Assembly (NCBI RefSeq): GCF_018138715.1
Contig: NZ_JAGSHX010000001.1
Location: 868,001-932,000 of the forward strand
Source of the DNA: Streptomyces asiaticus
GTDB lineage: Bacteria; Actinomycetota; Actinomycetes; Streptomycetales; Streptomycetaceae
DNA length: 64,000 bases
Direction of reading: 5' to 3'
Position numbers and translations under genes: made by a program. Positions 49,543 through 58,741 of the stretch are shown here, in pieces (position 1 is the stretch's first letter; each line of letters starts with the position of its first letter). The notes under the pieces were generated by a model. It had not been told where the DNA came from and did no database searches. It saw nothing but the letters and a program-made list of their open reading frames with translations.

Positions 49543-50319
49543 TCAGGCGGTCTTGACGACGGTGCCGCCGCTTTCGAGCGCGGTCACCTCGTCGGCGGGA
49601 GCCGTGGTGTCGGTGACGAGGGTGCTGAGGAGCGTGGAGGGGCCGACGTGGGCGTAGGCGGTGCGGCCTAGTTTGCTGCCGTCCGCGGCGACGATGATGC
49701 GGCGCGCGGAGGCGATGCCGGCCTTCTTCACCGCCGCGTCGTCGAGGTCGTAGGCGGTCAAGCCCTCGGCCGCGCTCAGGCCGCAGCAGCCGACGACCGC
49801 GGTGTCGAAGCGCAGTGCCGCCAGGGAGGCGAGCGTGAGGGGGCCGGTCAGGGCCCCCTCGGCGGTGCGGGGCCGGCCGCCCGGCACCATCAGCGTGGTC
49901 GGACCCGGGGCGTCGCTGAGTACGTGGATTGCCTGCAACGACAGGGGCATCACGGTGACCTGTCGGCCACGCAGCAGACGGGCGACCTCCAGGCAGGTGG
50001 TGCCGCTGTCGAGGAGGACGGACTCGCCGTCGGCGATGAGCGAGGACACCTCGGCCGCGATCCGGCGCTTGGCGTCGATGGCTTCGTGGGCGCGCAGCGC
50101 GAAGGGCGGCTCCTCGCCCCTGAGCAGCAGGGTGCGTGCCCCGCCGCGGACGCGTTCGAGGACGCCATGGGCGGCCAGTGTGTCGAGGTCGCGCCGGATG
50201 GTCATCTCCGAGGTGCCGGTCAGCGCGGCGAGTTCCTGGACCGTGGCACTTCCCGACTCTCCGACGGCCTGGGCGATCAGCCTGTGTCGGCCTGCGTTGC
50301 TCATGCCGCGATTGAACAT
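49543..50319 (-). CDS. DeoR-family regulator
   Basis: About 258 residues. HTH: NAGRHRLIAQAVGESGSATVQELAALTGTSEMTIRRDLDTLAAHGVLERVRGGA (read as short motifs; SEMTIRRDL is the DeoR signature). The C-terminal sugar-phosphate sensor has LLDSGTTCLEVARLL and VVGCCGLSAAEGLTAYD. It responds to a phosphorylated sugar, as usual in the family. The start is uncertain among ATG 50319, ATG 50304 and TTG 50340. A palindrome overlaps its 5' side, and the divergent MFS gene it would control is broken. Confidence 0.85.
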   Translation of the reverse strand: MFNRGMSNAGRHRLIAQAVGESGSATVQELAALTGTSEMTIRRDLDTLAAHGVLERVRGGARTLLLRGEEPPFALRAHEAIDAKRRIAAEVSSLIADGESVLLDSGTTCLEVARLLRGRQVTVMPLSLQAIHVLSDAPGPTTLMVPGGRPRTAEGALTGPLTLASLAALRFDTAVVGCCGLSAAEGLTAYDLDDAAVKKAGIASARRIIVAADGSKLGRTAYAHVGPSTLLSTLVTDTTAPADEVTALESGGTVVKTA

Positions 50320-50327
50320 CACCTCGT

Positions 50328-50350
50328 AACGAACAAGCAAGGTGTTCGTT
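50328..50350. promoter_or_regulatory. DeoR operator candidate
   Basis: AACGAACA, 7-base spacer, TGTTCGTT; perfect arms between the divergent deoR-like gene and the MFS remnant. A further half-site, ACGTTCGTTA, follows near 50374. Confidence 0.6.
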
Positions 50351-50394
50351 TATGGGCTTTCCAATCACAAAGTACGTTCGTTATGGTGAGCGGC

Positions 50395-50800
50395 ATGGAA
50401 CGCTCGCTTCGGTCCGCCCGTGTGGCGAACTTCGTCTACTTCGTGCTGTGCGGCACGGCGATGGACTGCCCGGCCTGCCCCGGGATCCCTGGATGTCGGC
50501 GGATACCCTGCCGGCCTTCGGTTTCTGCAACGGCTGTCCCGACGTGAGCATGGACGCCCACTCCCTGTACGTGGAGAAGGCATGGGCGGCCGCCGGGGTC
50601 ACGATCGTGGCCTGCGCATGCTCTCCGGACCCGCCGTCATCGGCCGGCTGACGCATCTCGTGGCGTTGAACCACGCCTTCGTGCTGCTGACCCTGCTGTG
50701 CGTCATCACCGCTGCGGCCGCCCGAATCCTGCGCACCGGATCCGACCGCACGCGCGAGCCGGCACACCGCACGCGCGAGGCGGCGCGGAGCAGCCACTGA
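50395..50800 (+). pseudogene. MFS transporter with internal deletion
   Basis: ATG 50395 starts SARVANFVYFVLCGTAM, the first membrane helix. Then come FCNGCPDVSMDAHSLYVEKAW (in another frame, the helix-4/5 motif) and finally LSGPAVIGRLTHLVALNHAFVLLTLLCVITAAA, the last helices (seen in pieces). The whole middle of the carrier is missing. The flanking regulator and operator are intact, so deletion followed the establishment of the regulon. Confidence 0.65.
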
Positions 50801-50914
50801 CCGCCTGTGCGGCATGGCCCCTGACACCGTGTGCCGCACACCGGCCCCCACGCTCGCCCCGGCCGGCCGCCAGACCGGTGGGGGAGAACCCACCGTCACC
50901 AGAAGGAGCCCTTG

Positions 50915-51907
50915 ATGTCCGAGACCGATACCATCCCCGCTCGCGGCCGTGTCGGGATCATGCTTCCCCGCGACCTGCCCGTACGGGACGTGCTGCCGTA
51001 CGCGCGGCGAGCCGAAGAGCTGGGGTTCGACCAGGTGTGGGTGGTGGAGGACCTCGGCTGGCGCGGCGGACTCGCGCAGGCCGGCCCCGTCCTCGCCAGC
51101 ACCACCAGCATCACCGTCGGCATCGGCATCATGCCCGCCGGCGCCCGCAACGTGTGCTTCGCCGCGATGGAACTGGCCACCCTCGCCCAGCTCTACCCCG
51201 GTCGCCTGATCGCCGGTATCGGCCACGGCATGCCCGACTGGATGCGTCAGGCGGGAGCCTGGCCCACCAGCCCCTTGACGCTGATCAAGGAGTACACGAC
51301 CGCGCTGCGCCTGCTCATGCGCGGCGAGCCCGGCCCGGCAGGCGGCCGCTATGTGCGCTGCGAAGGCGTCGTCATCACCGAGACCCCCGGCATCGTCCCC
51401 CCGGTCGTCCTCGGCGTACGCGGTCCCAAATCGCAGGCAGCCGCGGGCGAGGTGGCCGATGGGCTCCTCCTGGCCGAGCCCGCGGCCCCCGCCTACATCG
51501 CCTCCTCACTCCGGCACCTGGGCAGCATCTCCGATGCGAGCGCGCCCGAAGTCGTCACCTACGACGCCGCCGCTGTCGATGACGACGAGGACGCCGCTCT
51601 CGCCCGCGTCCGCGACGGACTGACCGCCATCGGCGAGCCGGCCTGGGCCGCCCACATCGACCCCCTGCCGTTCGCCGCGCGGCTGCGCGAACACCGCGCC
51701 GCCTGCGCCGACGCCCGGCAATTCGCCCAGACCATGCCCGCCGCCTGGGTCCGCCAACTGAGCATCGCCGGCACCCCCGACCAGGCACGCGAAGCGATCA
51801 CAGCCCGCCACGCAGCGGGCGCGACCAGCGTCGTCCTCACTCCCACCGGCCCTGACGCCCTGGCGTCCCTCGACTCGCTCGCCCGCGTGCTGGATCCCCG
51901 CCCCTGA
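50915..51907 (+). CDS. LLM-class flavin-dependent oxidoreductase
   Basis: 330 residues, bacterial-luciferase-like TIM barrel: GIMLPRDLPVRDVLPYARRAEELGFDQVWV (short motifs), TVGIGIMPAGARN, LYPGRLIAGIGHGMPDWM and VVLGVRGPKSQ. It probably uses F420 or FMN; the GIGHG segment is common in F420-dependent members. The substrate is unknown. The ATG follows AAGGAG. It is followed by a HAD hydrolase gene in the same orientation after a 40-base gap. Confidence 0.88.
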   Translation: MSETDTIPARGRVGIMLPRDLPVRDVLPYARRAEELGFDQVWVVEDLGWRGGLAQAGPVLASTTSITVGIGIMPAGARNVCFAAMELATLAQLYPGRLIAGIGHGMPDWMRQAGAWPTSPLTLIKEYTTALRLLMRGEPGPAGGRYVRCEGVVITETPGIVPPVVLGVRGPKSQAAAGEVADGLLLAEPAAPAYIASSLRHLGSISDASAPEVVTYDAAAVDDDEDAALARVRDGLTAIGEPAWAAHIDPLPFAARLREHRAACADARQFAQTMPAAWVRQLSIAGTPDQAREAITARHAAGATSVVLTPTGPDALASLDSLARVLDPRP

Positions 51908-51947
51908 GCCGAAGAGCCGAAAACCGCTGCCCCCGGAGGAGCCCGCC

Positions 51948-52934
51948 ATGTCCACCGACCGACGGATCGTGCTGTTCGACCTCTTCGGGGTCATCGCCCT
52001 CCACCAACGCCCGGGCGCCCTGGCGGAGATGGCCGCCCGGCGCGCCGCACCCGCGGACGCCTTCGCCGAGGCCTATTGGGACTGCCGCCCGCCCTACGAC
52101 GCCGCGCAGTGGTCCGCGCCCGAGTACTGGACGGCCGTGCTGCGGTGGCTGTCACTCCCCGTCGACGCCGACACGATCGAGGAGCTGCGGCTCGCCGACA
52201 TCGACAGCTGGTCACGCGTCGACCACCGCATGGTCGCCTACGTGCAGTCCCTGCGGAACATCGCCGAGGTCGCCCTGCTGTCCAACATTCCCGCAGACCA
52301 CGCGGACGCCTTCCTGGCCGCACAGCCCTGGCTGGGGAACCTTGACCACGTCGCCTTCTCCGGAAAGATCAATGCGGCGAAACCAGACCCAGCGACGTTC
52401 CACCACTGCGTCGTCTCCATGCAGGCCGCGCCGGCCGGCTTCCTCTTCGTCGACGACCGCGAAGAGAACGTACGGGCGGCACGGGCCACCGGTATGAACG
52501 GACGTACTTTCCGCGAGAGGCGGCGCTTCGTCAGTGGCACGGACACCGGGCCGTGCCCGAACCGGCACGGCCCCGCAGCGCGTTGCGCAATGCGGTGCCA
52601 ACCCCTCCCGGCCCGCCGAGGATCCTGCCTGAAGGGAGCTGCGCCCCCGGGCATGTGTACCTCGGCAAGCCGGCGGGGCAGTTGGGAGAGATATGACAGG
52701 GGCTTCACGCGGGCCGAACGACCCGGCGCGACGGAACCGGATTCTGGAGGCAGCTCTGGATGTCGTCGGACTCCTTCGACGCACACCCCACGAGTTCCAC
52801 AGACATCGCCACGGCCGTCGACGCGCTGGTCACGGGGACCGGCAGGAGGGCTGAGCCCGCCGCTCCGTAGCAACCGCTCGGAGTGCCGGCGGGTCCGGCC
52901 GGGCAGATTCGTCACTGCGCTGCGGATCGGATGA
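51948..52934 (+). CDS. HAD-family hydrolase with frameshifted tail
   Basis: Residues 1-185 are a complete HAD core: VLFDLFGVIA (motif I), LLSNIPADHA (II), FSGKINAAKPDP (Lys, III) and FLFVDDREENVRAA (IV). Beyond ATGMNGRTFRE the frame turns into Arg/Pro-rich sequence and runs through a hairpin (52548-52573) to 52934, overlapping the GMC gene end. A one-base shift at about 52518 gives AALRQWHG, a more natural ending. So the C-terminal helix has been lost by a frameshift and the protein carries about 140 spurious residues. Activity may survive. Confidence 0.7.
   Translation: MSTDRRIVLFDLFGVIALHQRPGALAEMAARRAAPADAFAEAYWDCRPPYDAAQWSAPEYWTAVLRWLSLPVDADTIEELRLADIDSWSRVDHRMVAYVQSLRNIAEVALLSNIPADHADAFLAAQPWLGNLDHVAFSGKINAAKPDPATFHHCVVSMQAAPAGFLFVDDREENVRAARATGMNGRTFRERRRFVSGTDTGPCPNRHGPAARCAMRCQPLPARRGSCLKGAAPPGMCTSASRRGSWERYDRGFTRAERPGATEPDSGGSSGCRRTPSTHTPRVPQTSPRPSTRWSRGPAGGLSPPLRSNRSECRRVRPGRFVTALRIG
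52548..52573. terminator. Hairpin at the natural end of the HAD gene
   Basis: GGGCCGTGCC / GGCACGGCCC with a 6-base loop, where the HAD gene should end; probably its original terminator. Confidence 0.5.
52693..52869 (+). pseudogene. TetR-family remnant
   Basis: ATG 52693 gives MTGASRGPNDPARRNRILEAALDVVG, as two short motifs: the start of a TetR helix-turn-helix protein. It then jumps to TDIATAVDALVTGTG in another frame, which looks like a C-terminal end, before a stop at 52869. The recognition helix and ligand domain are deleted. It would have regulated the neighbouring HAD/LLM or GMC genes. Confidence 0.45.
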
Positions 52935-54498
52935 ACGAAGCTGCCCGCTCGCCGATCATGATGGCCGGCGCATTGGTGTTTCCGGTCACCAGGGACGGCA
53001 TGATCGATGTGTCTGCCACACGGACGTTGTCCAGGCCGTGCACGCGGAGTTCGGAATCGACGACCTTGCCCATCATGCACGTACCCGACGGGTGGTAGAA
53101 CGAGAACGACTGGGTGTGGATGAAGTCGTCGATGTCCTGGTCGCGGTCCGATACGGGAGCCAGCCCCGCGGCCGCGGCCCCGTGGAGGTCGGACTCCAGG
53201 ACCTCGGTGAGCCGCGACTCGCGGGCGATGCGCATGCAGATGCGCAGGCCTTCCCGCAGCCGCCTGCGGTCATCCTCGTCACCGAGGTAGTTGTGCACGA
53301 TGCGCGGCTTGGCGTAGGGGTGTGAGTGCCGCAGGCGCACGGAACCGCGGCTGCTCGGGCGCGCGACGTACGGCCCGAAGGACATACCCGGCTCAAGAGG
53401 AGCGGCAAGTCCTTCGTCCCGGACGATGCCCAGCGCGGCGTGCACCTGAATGTCGGGAGCCGGCAGGCCATCGCTGGTACTGAAGAAACCGCCGACCTCG
53501 TTCCAGGCCATAGGTCCATCACCCCGCTCACGCAGCCGCTGCTCCTCGCGCGAGGTGTCCGGGCCGAGAAGAGGCTCGGTGTGGCTGAAGAAGCTGATGA
53601 AGCACCCGGCGTGGTCCTGCATGTTCCGTCCCACGTCCGGCAGGTCATGCAGGGGCGTGATGCCCTCTTGGGTGAGCTCGTCCGCGGGGCCGACGCCGGA
53701 CTGAAGCAGCAGGTGGGGGGAGTTGTAGGCGCCCAGGGACAGCACGACCTCACGGTTGATCCGGATCAGTCGAACGGTGCCCAGGTGGTCGACCTCAAGT
53801 CCCTGGGCGCGGGTGCCGTCGAAGCTGAGGCGGAGGGCGGTCGTCGAAGGGAGGACGGTGAGGTTCGGGCGGTCTGCCGCCGGCTCGAGGAACGCCACCG
53901 CACTGCTGCATCGCAGCGCGTTGCGCTGGGTGACCTGGTGGTAGCCGACACCGCCCTGCTCGGTTCCGTTGAAGTCGGGGTTGGACTTGTGGCCGGCGTC
54001 CTGGGCCGCCTCCACCCAGGCCGTCAGCAGCGGATGGACGGAGACCGGGTCGCTGACGGTCAGCGGGCCCCCGGTGCCGTGGAAGTCGTCGGCTCCGCGC
54101 TGGTTGTCCTCGGACTTCTTGAAGAACGGCAGGACGTCGTCGTAGCCCCAGCCGGGGTTCCCCATCCGCTCCCATGTGTCGTAGTCGTAGCGGTGGCCGC
54201 GGACGTAGAGCATGGTGTTCATCGAGCTGGTTCCGCCGATCGCCCGCCCACGCGGCAGGTAGATCCTGCGTCCGCCCAGCTGCGCCTCGGGCTCCGTGGC
54301 AAAGTCCCAGTCGTACGCCGTCTTGAGCTGCTGGGAGAACAGCGCCGGAATCTCAAACAGACGCCCTGTGGCGGGTGGCCCGGCTTCGATCAGGGCCACT
54401 GTTACGTCCGGATCTTCGGAGAGCCTGGCAGCAAGCGCACAGCCCGCTGAGCCGGCCCCCACAACTACGTAGTCGTACGTTTCCGCGGTCCCCGTCAT
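52912..54498 (-). CDS. GMC-family oxidoreductase (choline-dehydrogenase-like)
   Basis: 528 residues. FAD loop VVVGAGSAGCALAARL (about 11-26), GMC signature 1 PRGRAIGGTSSMNTMLYVRG, signature 2 LSLGAYNSPHLLLQSGVGP, and the C-terminal active site FYHPSGTCMMG with the catalytic His, then GNTNAPAIMIGERAA. Length and motifs are complete. It oxidises an alcohol to an aldehyde or acid; choline is only the family default. It is transcribed toward the HAD gene and has about 600 bases of gene-poor DNA upstream. Confidence 0.92.
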   Translation of the reverse strand: MTGTAETYDYVVVGAGSAGCALAARLSEDPDVTVALIEAGPPATGRLFEIPALFSQQLKTAYDWDFATEPEAQLGGRRIYLPRGRAIGGTSSMNTMLYVRGHRYDYDTWERMGNPGWGYDDVLPFFKKSEDNQRGADDFHGTGGPLTVSDPVSVHPLLTAWVEAAQDAGHKSNPDFNGTEQGGVGYHQVTQRNALRCSSAVAFLEPAADRPNLTVLPSTTALRLSFDGTRAQGLEVDHLGTVRLIRINREVVLSLGAYNSPHLLLQSGVGPADELTQEGITPLHDLPDVGRNMQDHAGCFISFFSHTEPLLGPDTSREEQRLRERGDGPMAWNEVGGFFSTSDGLPAPDIQVHAALGIVRDEGLAAPLEPGMSFGPYVARPSSRGSVRLRHSHPYAKPRIVHNYLGDEDDRRRLREGLRICMRIARESRLTEVLESDLHGAAAAGLAPVSDRDQDIDDFIHTQSFSFYHPSGTCMMGKVVDSELRVHGLDNVRVADTSIMPSLVTGNTNAPAIMIGERAASFIRSAAQ

Positions 54499-54499
54499 A

Positions 54500-55126
54500 T
54501 CGCCTCCATAAGATCAGGCCTCGTAGCCCGGTGTGCTCGATATATGTTCACCAGACCCATATCCGGTGATTCTGAGGAGCTGAAATAAGCTGTCCTCACC
54601 GTGGCGGCTTCTGGAGACACTAAGCAGTCACGCGATCGCAGCACATACGCAACGTGAGCAGTCCTGGCCGGAACTAACACACACCATGTGCACCGGGTCG
54701 TCAGAATCTCGTTCTGGACGAGGCCCGGATCGAGGGCCCGGTCGTCTTCGAGGAGCAGGTCGGCACCTCCAGCCGTCTCCACCCGCCGGAGCGCCCGAAG
54801 TTCGGCGAGCTGCTCGCCGACCTGGTGCCCACCGAGCGCGCCACGCTCGACCAGAGTGTGACCGTACGACGCGGTCAGGGCCACACCCTCCGCGTCACCG
54901 CCGTCCCCGCGATCCACCGCCGACTCCTCGACCTCTGCCAGCCCCTCGACGGCAGCCCCGGGAGCACGGCGGTTCCGGCACAGCGCAAGGCCCGCCGCGA
55001 GTACGAGAACCGCGGCAGCGCCCTCGCCCGGTAACCAAGATCACCCCCGTGGCGGGTTACTTTCGCTGCGGCGAGTCCGCAGCACACACGATCCCTGCCG
55101 TGCCCCGGTCCGGTAGCCCGGACCGA
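54500..55126. other. Region with one unidentified coding remnant
   Basis: The plus frame 54710-55034 reads VFEEQVGTSSRLHPPERP, then FGELLADLVPTERATL, then AVPAIHRRLLDLCQPLDG, and stops at 55034 with coding-like composition but no start. I do not recognise it. The rest shows nothing; it contains the promoter side of the GMC gene. Confidence 0.3.
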
Positions 55127-55702
55127 CTACCGCCTCGGTCCCGCGACGGCGTAGGCCGTGGTGCCGACGATCGTGAGCACCAGGGCTGTCCACGTGCCCG
55201 CCGCCGTGCCAGGGGGCAGCAGCACCCAGGACGCCACCTGCGTCGGCACACTCGTCGGAGGCGGGACGGAGAACGAGCACGAGAGCCAGGCGAACGGCAG
55301 CGTCCACGCATACGTCCCCCCGCACACCGCCGCCCCGACGGCGGCGAGCCCCATCAAGCCGGCGCTGTCCCGTACCACGAACGCGGCGGTGGCCAGGTCC
55401 TTCCCCGTCGCCTGCACCGCCAGCAGCACCATGGCGACGACCGCGCCGGCGAGCAGCACGTGCACCGCCCTGCGGGGCGCCCAGCGGATCGCGGCCGTCC
55501 GGTCCAGCGCGAGGTCCTGCCCGCTGAGCCCGGTCGAGACCGCTATCGCTCCCACGGCGAGGACGAGCGCGGGCAGCCGCTGATCACCCGGCCCCCCGCT
55601 GCCGCCCTGGGCGAGTGCCCACACCGTCACCGTGCTGATCACCACCGCGGCCAGTGACGCGGGTACCTGACGCGAGCGCGCGTACAGCATCAGCCATCTC
55701 AT
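55127..55702 (-). CDS. ABC-transporter membrane protein 2
   Basis: About 191 residues with five or six hydrophobic segments (VPASLAAVVISTVTVWALA, AVHVLLAGAVVAMVLL, GLMGLAAVGAAVCGGTYAW, TWTALVLTIVGTTAYAV). Its ATG overlaps the preceding permease stop (ATGA). It belongs to the sigma/anti-sigma/ABC operon. There is no family match that I can name; the companion permease is larger. Together they would form the membrane part of an export or signal-sensing transporter. Confidence 0.7.
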   Translation of the reverse strand: MRWLMLYARSRQVPASLAAVVISTVTVWALAQGGSGGPGDQRLPALVLAVGAIAVSTGLSGQDLALDRTAAIRWAPRRAVHVLLAGAVVAMVLLAVQATGKDLATAAFVVRDSAGLMGLAAVGAAVCGGTYAWTLPFAWLSCSFSVPPPTSVPTQVASWVLLPPGTAAGTWTALVLTIVGTTAYAVAGPRR

Positions 55703-57096
55703 CGGTACGCACCGCCGGTCAGCGCGTCGAGTGCGTCTCCCTTGCAGGAGAGCGCGGCGGCGCGCATCGCGTTGATCCGCTGGAGCTGCTTGGCCCGTGG
55801 CAGCACTTTGAAGTCCTTCCACACCGCGCGGGCCCGGGTGTCCATCTCGCGCCGCACGTTCGGTGACCCCTGGCCGGGCATCGACTTGAGGTCGCCGAGG
55901 ACCCAGCCCACCGCGACGGTCTGCGCGATGTCGTCTCCCCCCATGCTGCTCCAGCCGACGGGGGAGCACCCTGGCACCATGCCTTTGGCGATCAGGGCCC
56001 AGGTCAGCTCCTCGCCCTTCGCGGCGGCGACGATGTCGTCGTCGAAGTCGATGAGCACGGTCTTGCGGGACCACCGCGGTGTGGAACCCTCCGGCAGTAC
56101 GGCGGTGTTCTCCCGGACCGAGACCGGCGCCTGGCTCCCCAGGGCACCGTGCAGCAGGCGCAGCGCCTTTTTGCCGTGACTCGCGAGGTCGGTGAGTCGT
56201 GCCTGGTGGATCCTGGTCACGCATACCGGGCCATCGCACACCAACTCCGCGGCGGCCTTGTCGAGGACATACATCCGGCGCGGGTCGGAGGGGAGGACGA
56301 GCAGGGCGACGGCCGCGCCCGCCAGGACGGGCGCCAGGGCGAGCAGCCGGGTGCGCGGGTTCGCGGCGACCAGCAGCGCGAAGCCTGTCGCGGCCAGGCC
56401 GAGCAGCCAGATCGTCTGCCCGACGTGCACGGAGGCGGAGAGCGTGACGAGCGCGTCGCGCACCTCTTCCACCGCCGGTGACAGCAGCGAGACCCGGTTC
56501 GGCTCCGTGCTCGGGATCCCTGTCGCCGTGTCCGTCTCCGTCCGGCCCGGCGACATTTGCATGAGGGCCGTGAACGCGAAGGCGCCCATGGCCAGCAACG
56601 GCGGGGTGAGCACGGACGGCAGGGCGCGCCCGGCCCCCATGCCCAGCACGGCTCCCGCGACGAGTGAGAGTGCCCCCACCAGCGAGATCGGCAGCCATCC
56701 AAGGTGGGTGTACTCGGCGTTGGCGAGCACCTGGACCGCGCCCACGAGGACGAGCAGCGCGAAGGCCGAGGCCAGGGTGATCGCCATCGTGCCCGCCAGC
56801 GTGGCGGCGCGGTGCCAGACGGGACGCGAGGTGGTCGTCAGCAGCTCGGATATCTTCGAGCGGTGGTCACGCAGGCCCTGCAACGCGCCGAGCCCCACGG
56901 CCAGCGGCCACAGGTAGAACAGCAGGGTGCGGGTCCACAGGGCCAGGGACGTCCACTGGGCCGTCCACGCCGTAGTGCCCCTCCACCATTCAGCGTCCAG
57001 CAGGTACAGGAACGCCAGCGCGCTCGCCAGGACCACGGTGCCGGCCCAGGGGGCGACGGAGCGCTTCAGCTCGGTTCGCAGGACACGCGTATTCAC
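55699..57096 (-). CDS. ABC-transporter membrane protein 1
   Basis: 465 residues. The first half has six hydrophobic helices (for example GTVVLASALAFLYLLDAEWW, TLLFYLWPLAVGLGALQGL and AGAVLGMGAGRALPSVL). A large C-terminal extracytoplasmic or cytoplasmic domain of about 190 residues has four Cys (ELVCDGPVCV, GMVPGCSPV, ALSCKGD). The N-terminal region resembles ABC-2-type permeases that start MNTRVLRTELKRS. Start and stop overlap the neighbours by four bases. Confidence 0.75.
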   Translation of the reverse strand: MNTRVLRTELKRSVAPWAGTVVLASALAFLYLLDAEWWRGTTAWTAQWTSLALWTRTLLFYLWPLAVGLGALQGLRDHRSKISELLTTTSRPVWHRAATLAGTMAITLASAFALLVLVGAVQVLANAEYTHLGWLPISLVGALSLVAGAVLGMGAGRALPSVLTPPLLAMGAFAFTALMQMSPGRTETDTATGIPSTEPNRVSLLSPAVEEVRDALVTLSASVHVGQTIWLLGLAATGFALLVAANPRTRLLALAPVLAGAAVALLVLPSDPRRMYVLDKAAAELVCDGPVCVTRIHQARLTDLASHGKKALRLLHGALGSQAPVSVRENTAVLPEGSTPRWSRKTVLIDFDDDIVAAAKGEELTWALIAKGMVPGCSPVGWSSMGGDDIAQTVAVGWVLGDLKSMPGQGSPNVRREMDTRARAVWKDFKVLPRAKQLQRINAMRAAALSCKGDALDALTGGAYR

Positions 57097-57902
57097 CAGG
57101 CGCCCCTTCCCCGGCCGGGGCCCAGCAGCAGTGCCGAGTAGCCGCGCTCCAGCGGGCTGTCGCCCACGTGCTCGGGGCCGCCCGCCGCAGCCAGGTCCTC
57201 CGGGGTGCCCTGGAAAACCAGCCGGCCCTCGGCGAAGAGCACCACGTCGGTGCAGGCGGCGGCCACGTCCTCCACGAGGTGGGTCGAGACGACCACACAG
57301 GTGTCCTTGCCCAGTTCCTGGAGCAGTTCGCGAAAGCGCAGCCGTTGTGCCGGGTCCAGGCTGGCCGTGGGCTCGTCCAGCAGCAGGATCGACGGGTCAT
57401 TGACGATGGCCTGGGCGATGCCCACGCGCCGCACCATGCCGCCGGACAGGGTCTTCATCCGCTTGTCGGCACGGTCGGCCAGGCCCACCCGCTCCACGGC
57501 GTGCTGCACGGCCGCGGGGATGTCCGCCTTGGGCACCTCCTTCAGCCACGCCATGTACTCGACGAACTCGCGGACCGTGAAGCGCTTGTAGTAGCCGAAC
57601 TCCTGCGGCAGGTAGCCGATCCGTCGGCGCAGCGCACGGTGCTCGCCTCTGCCGCCCGCGGACTCGCCGAGCAGTTCCAGGGTGCCCTCGGCGGGGCGCA
57701 GTACGGTGGCCAGAGCCCGGATGAGGGTGCTCTTGCCCGCCCCGTTGGGGCCGAGGAGGCCGTGTACGCCGGTCCCCAGTGACAGGTCGAGCCCGTCGAC
57801 GGCCATGTGGTTTCTGCCAACCCTGACCTTCAGCCCGGTGGCCCGGATCTCCCAGGCGTAGGGCGTCGGTGCGATGTCGGCCGCGCTCACCGCGGTCATC
57901 AT
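57093..57902 (-). CDS. ABC-transporter ATPase
   Basis: About 269 residues. Walker A LLGPNGAGKSTLIR, Q-loop IGYLPQEFGYYKRFT, signature LSGGMVRRVGIAQAI, Walker B ILLLDEPTASLDP and switch VVSTHLVED are all intact. The LPQEFGYY segment is typical of ABC-2 systems linked to ECF or membrane-stress loci. The start is ATG 57902 (AAAGGA upstream), with 57899 and 57920 as alternatives. It energises the two membrane proteins encoded after it. Confidence 0.92.
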   Translation of the reverse strand: MMTAVSAADIAPTPYAWEIRATGLKVRVGRNHMAVDGLDLSLGTGVHGLLGPNGAGKSTLIRALATVLRPAEGTLELLGESAGGRGEHRALRRRIGYLPQEFGYYKRFTVREFVEYMAWLKEVPKADIPAAVQHAVERVGLADRADKRMKTLSGGMVRRVGIAQAIVNDPSILLLDEPTASLDPAQRLRFRELLQELGKDTCVVVSTHLVEDVAAACTDVVLFAEGRLVFQGTPEDLAAAGGPEHVGDSPLERGYSALLLGPGRGRGAW

Positions 57903-57922
57903 GTGGTGGTCCTTTCTCATGG

Positions 57923-58741
57923 TCAACGATGGGCTCCCAGCACGGAGTACGCGCCCCTGCGGGCGACCACGACACCGATGCCGAGCGCGAGGATCAGCCC
58001 CCACACAGGCAAACCGTCGGTCGCCAGGGCGAAGGTCGTACGGCCGGCGGCCAGGGTCGGTGCCACGATCACAGCGACCCATCCGGCCACCAGCCAGGCG
58101 GCGGCGCGGGTCACACCGACGACACCGCCGAGCGCCAGGGTCGTCGAGGTGAAGGCCAGGCAGGGCAGCAGCCATTGCCAGGCCGTCACCCCCGTCACCC
58201 ATCCGCCCAGCAGCAACGCGGGGACGACCACGGCGAGCACGGACGCGGTACGCCGCAGTACCAGGTACAGCCCCGCCCTCGGCGCGGAGGCCGTCAGCTC
58301 GTACGCCGGGTCCAGACCGCGCGACCACGACGCCGCGACGCCGAGCACGGGCAGAACCGGGGAGAGCAGCAGCACCAGCGACACCTCGCCGGAACCGCTG
58401 TCGGCCAGGTCGAGCAGCAACGCGAGCAGCGTCACACCCACGACCATGGCCAGCCAGGGCACCATCACGGGCGTCATCCACTTCGACAGCCGCGCCGACC
58501 AGCGCCGTCGACGCGGTACCGGGGCGGTGCCGGCGAGCTGGGGTTCGAGGTTGGACCACACCGCGCCGACCAGCGCCGCGACGGCGGGCGCCTGCGCCGT
58601 GACGGAGGCCGACAGCCGGTCACGGCACACCCGGCACGTCTCCAGATGGGTCTCCAGGGCCCACACCTCGTCGGCGGCGAGGTCCGTGTCGCCGCGCGCG
58701 TAACCGTCGATGATCCGAATCGACGCGTGTTCCACACTCAT
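57923..58741 (-). CDS. Anti-sigma factor (zinc-finger, membrane)
   Basis: 272 residues. The N-terminal zinc-binding anti-sigma motif is H-x3-C-x2-C in ALETHLETCRVCRD (about 30-43). Several membrane helices follow (VPWLAMVVGVTLLALLLDL, LLLSPVLPVLGVAASW, GLPVWGLILALGIGVVVA). It would hold the ECF sigma factor inactive until an envelope or redox signal. Its ATG overlaps the sigma stop (ATGA), which keeps the two in ratio. Confidence 0.88.
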   Translation of the reverse strand: MSVEHASIRIIDGYARGDTDLAADEVWALETHLETCRVCRDRLSASVTAQAPAVAALVGAVWSNLEPQLAGTAPVPRRRRWSARLSKWMTPVMVPWLAMVVGVTLLALLLDLADSGSGEVSLVLLLSPVLPVLGVAASWSRGLDPAYELTASAPRAGLYLVLRRTASVLAVVVPALLLGGWVTGVTAWQWLLPCLAFTSTTLALGGVVGVTRAAAWLVAGWVAVIVAPTLAAGRTTFALATDGLPVWGLILALGIGVVVARRGAYSVLGAHR

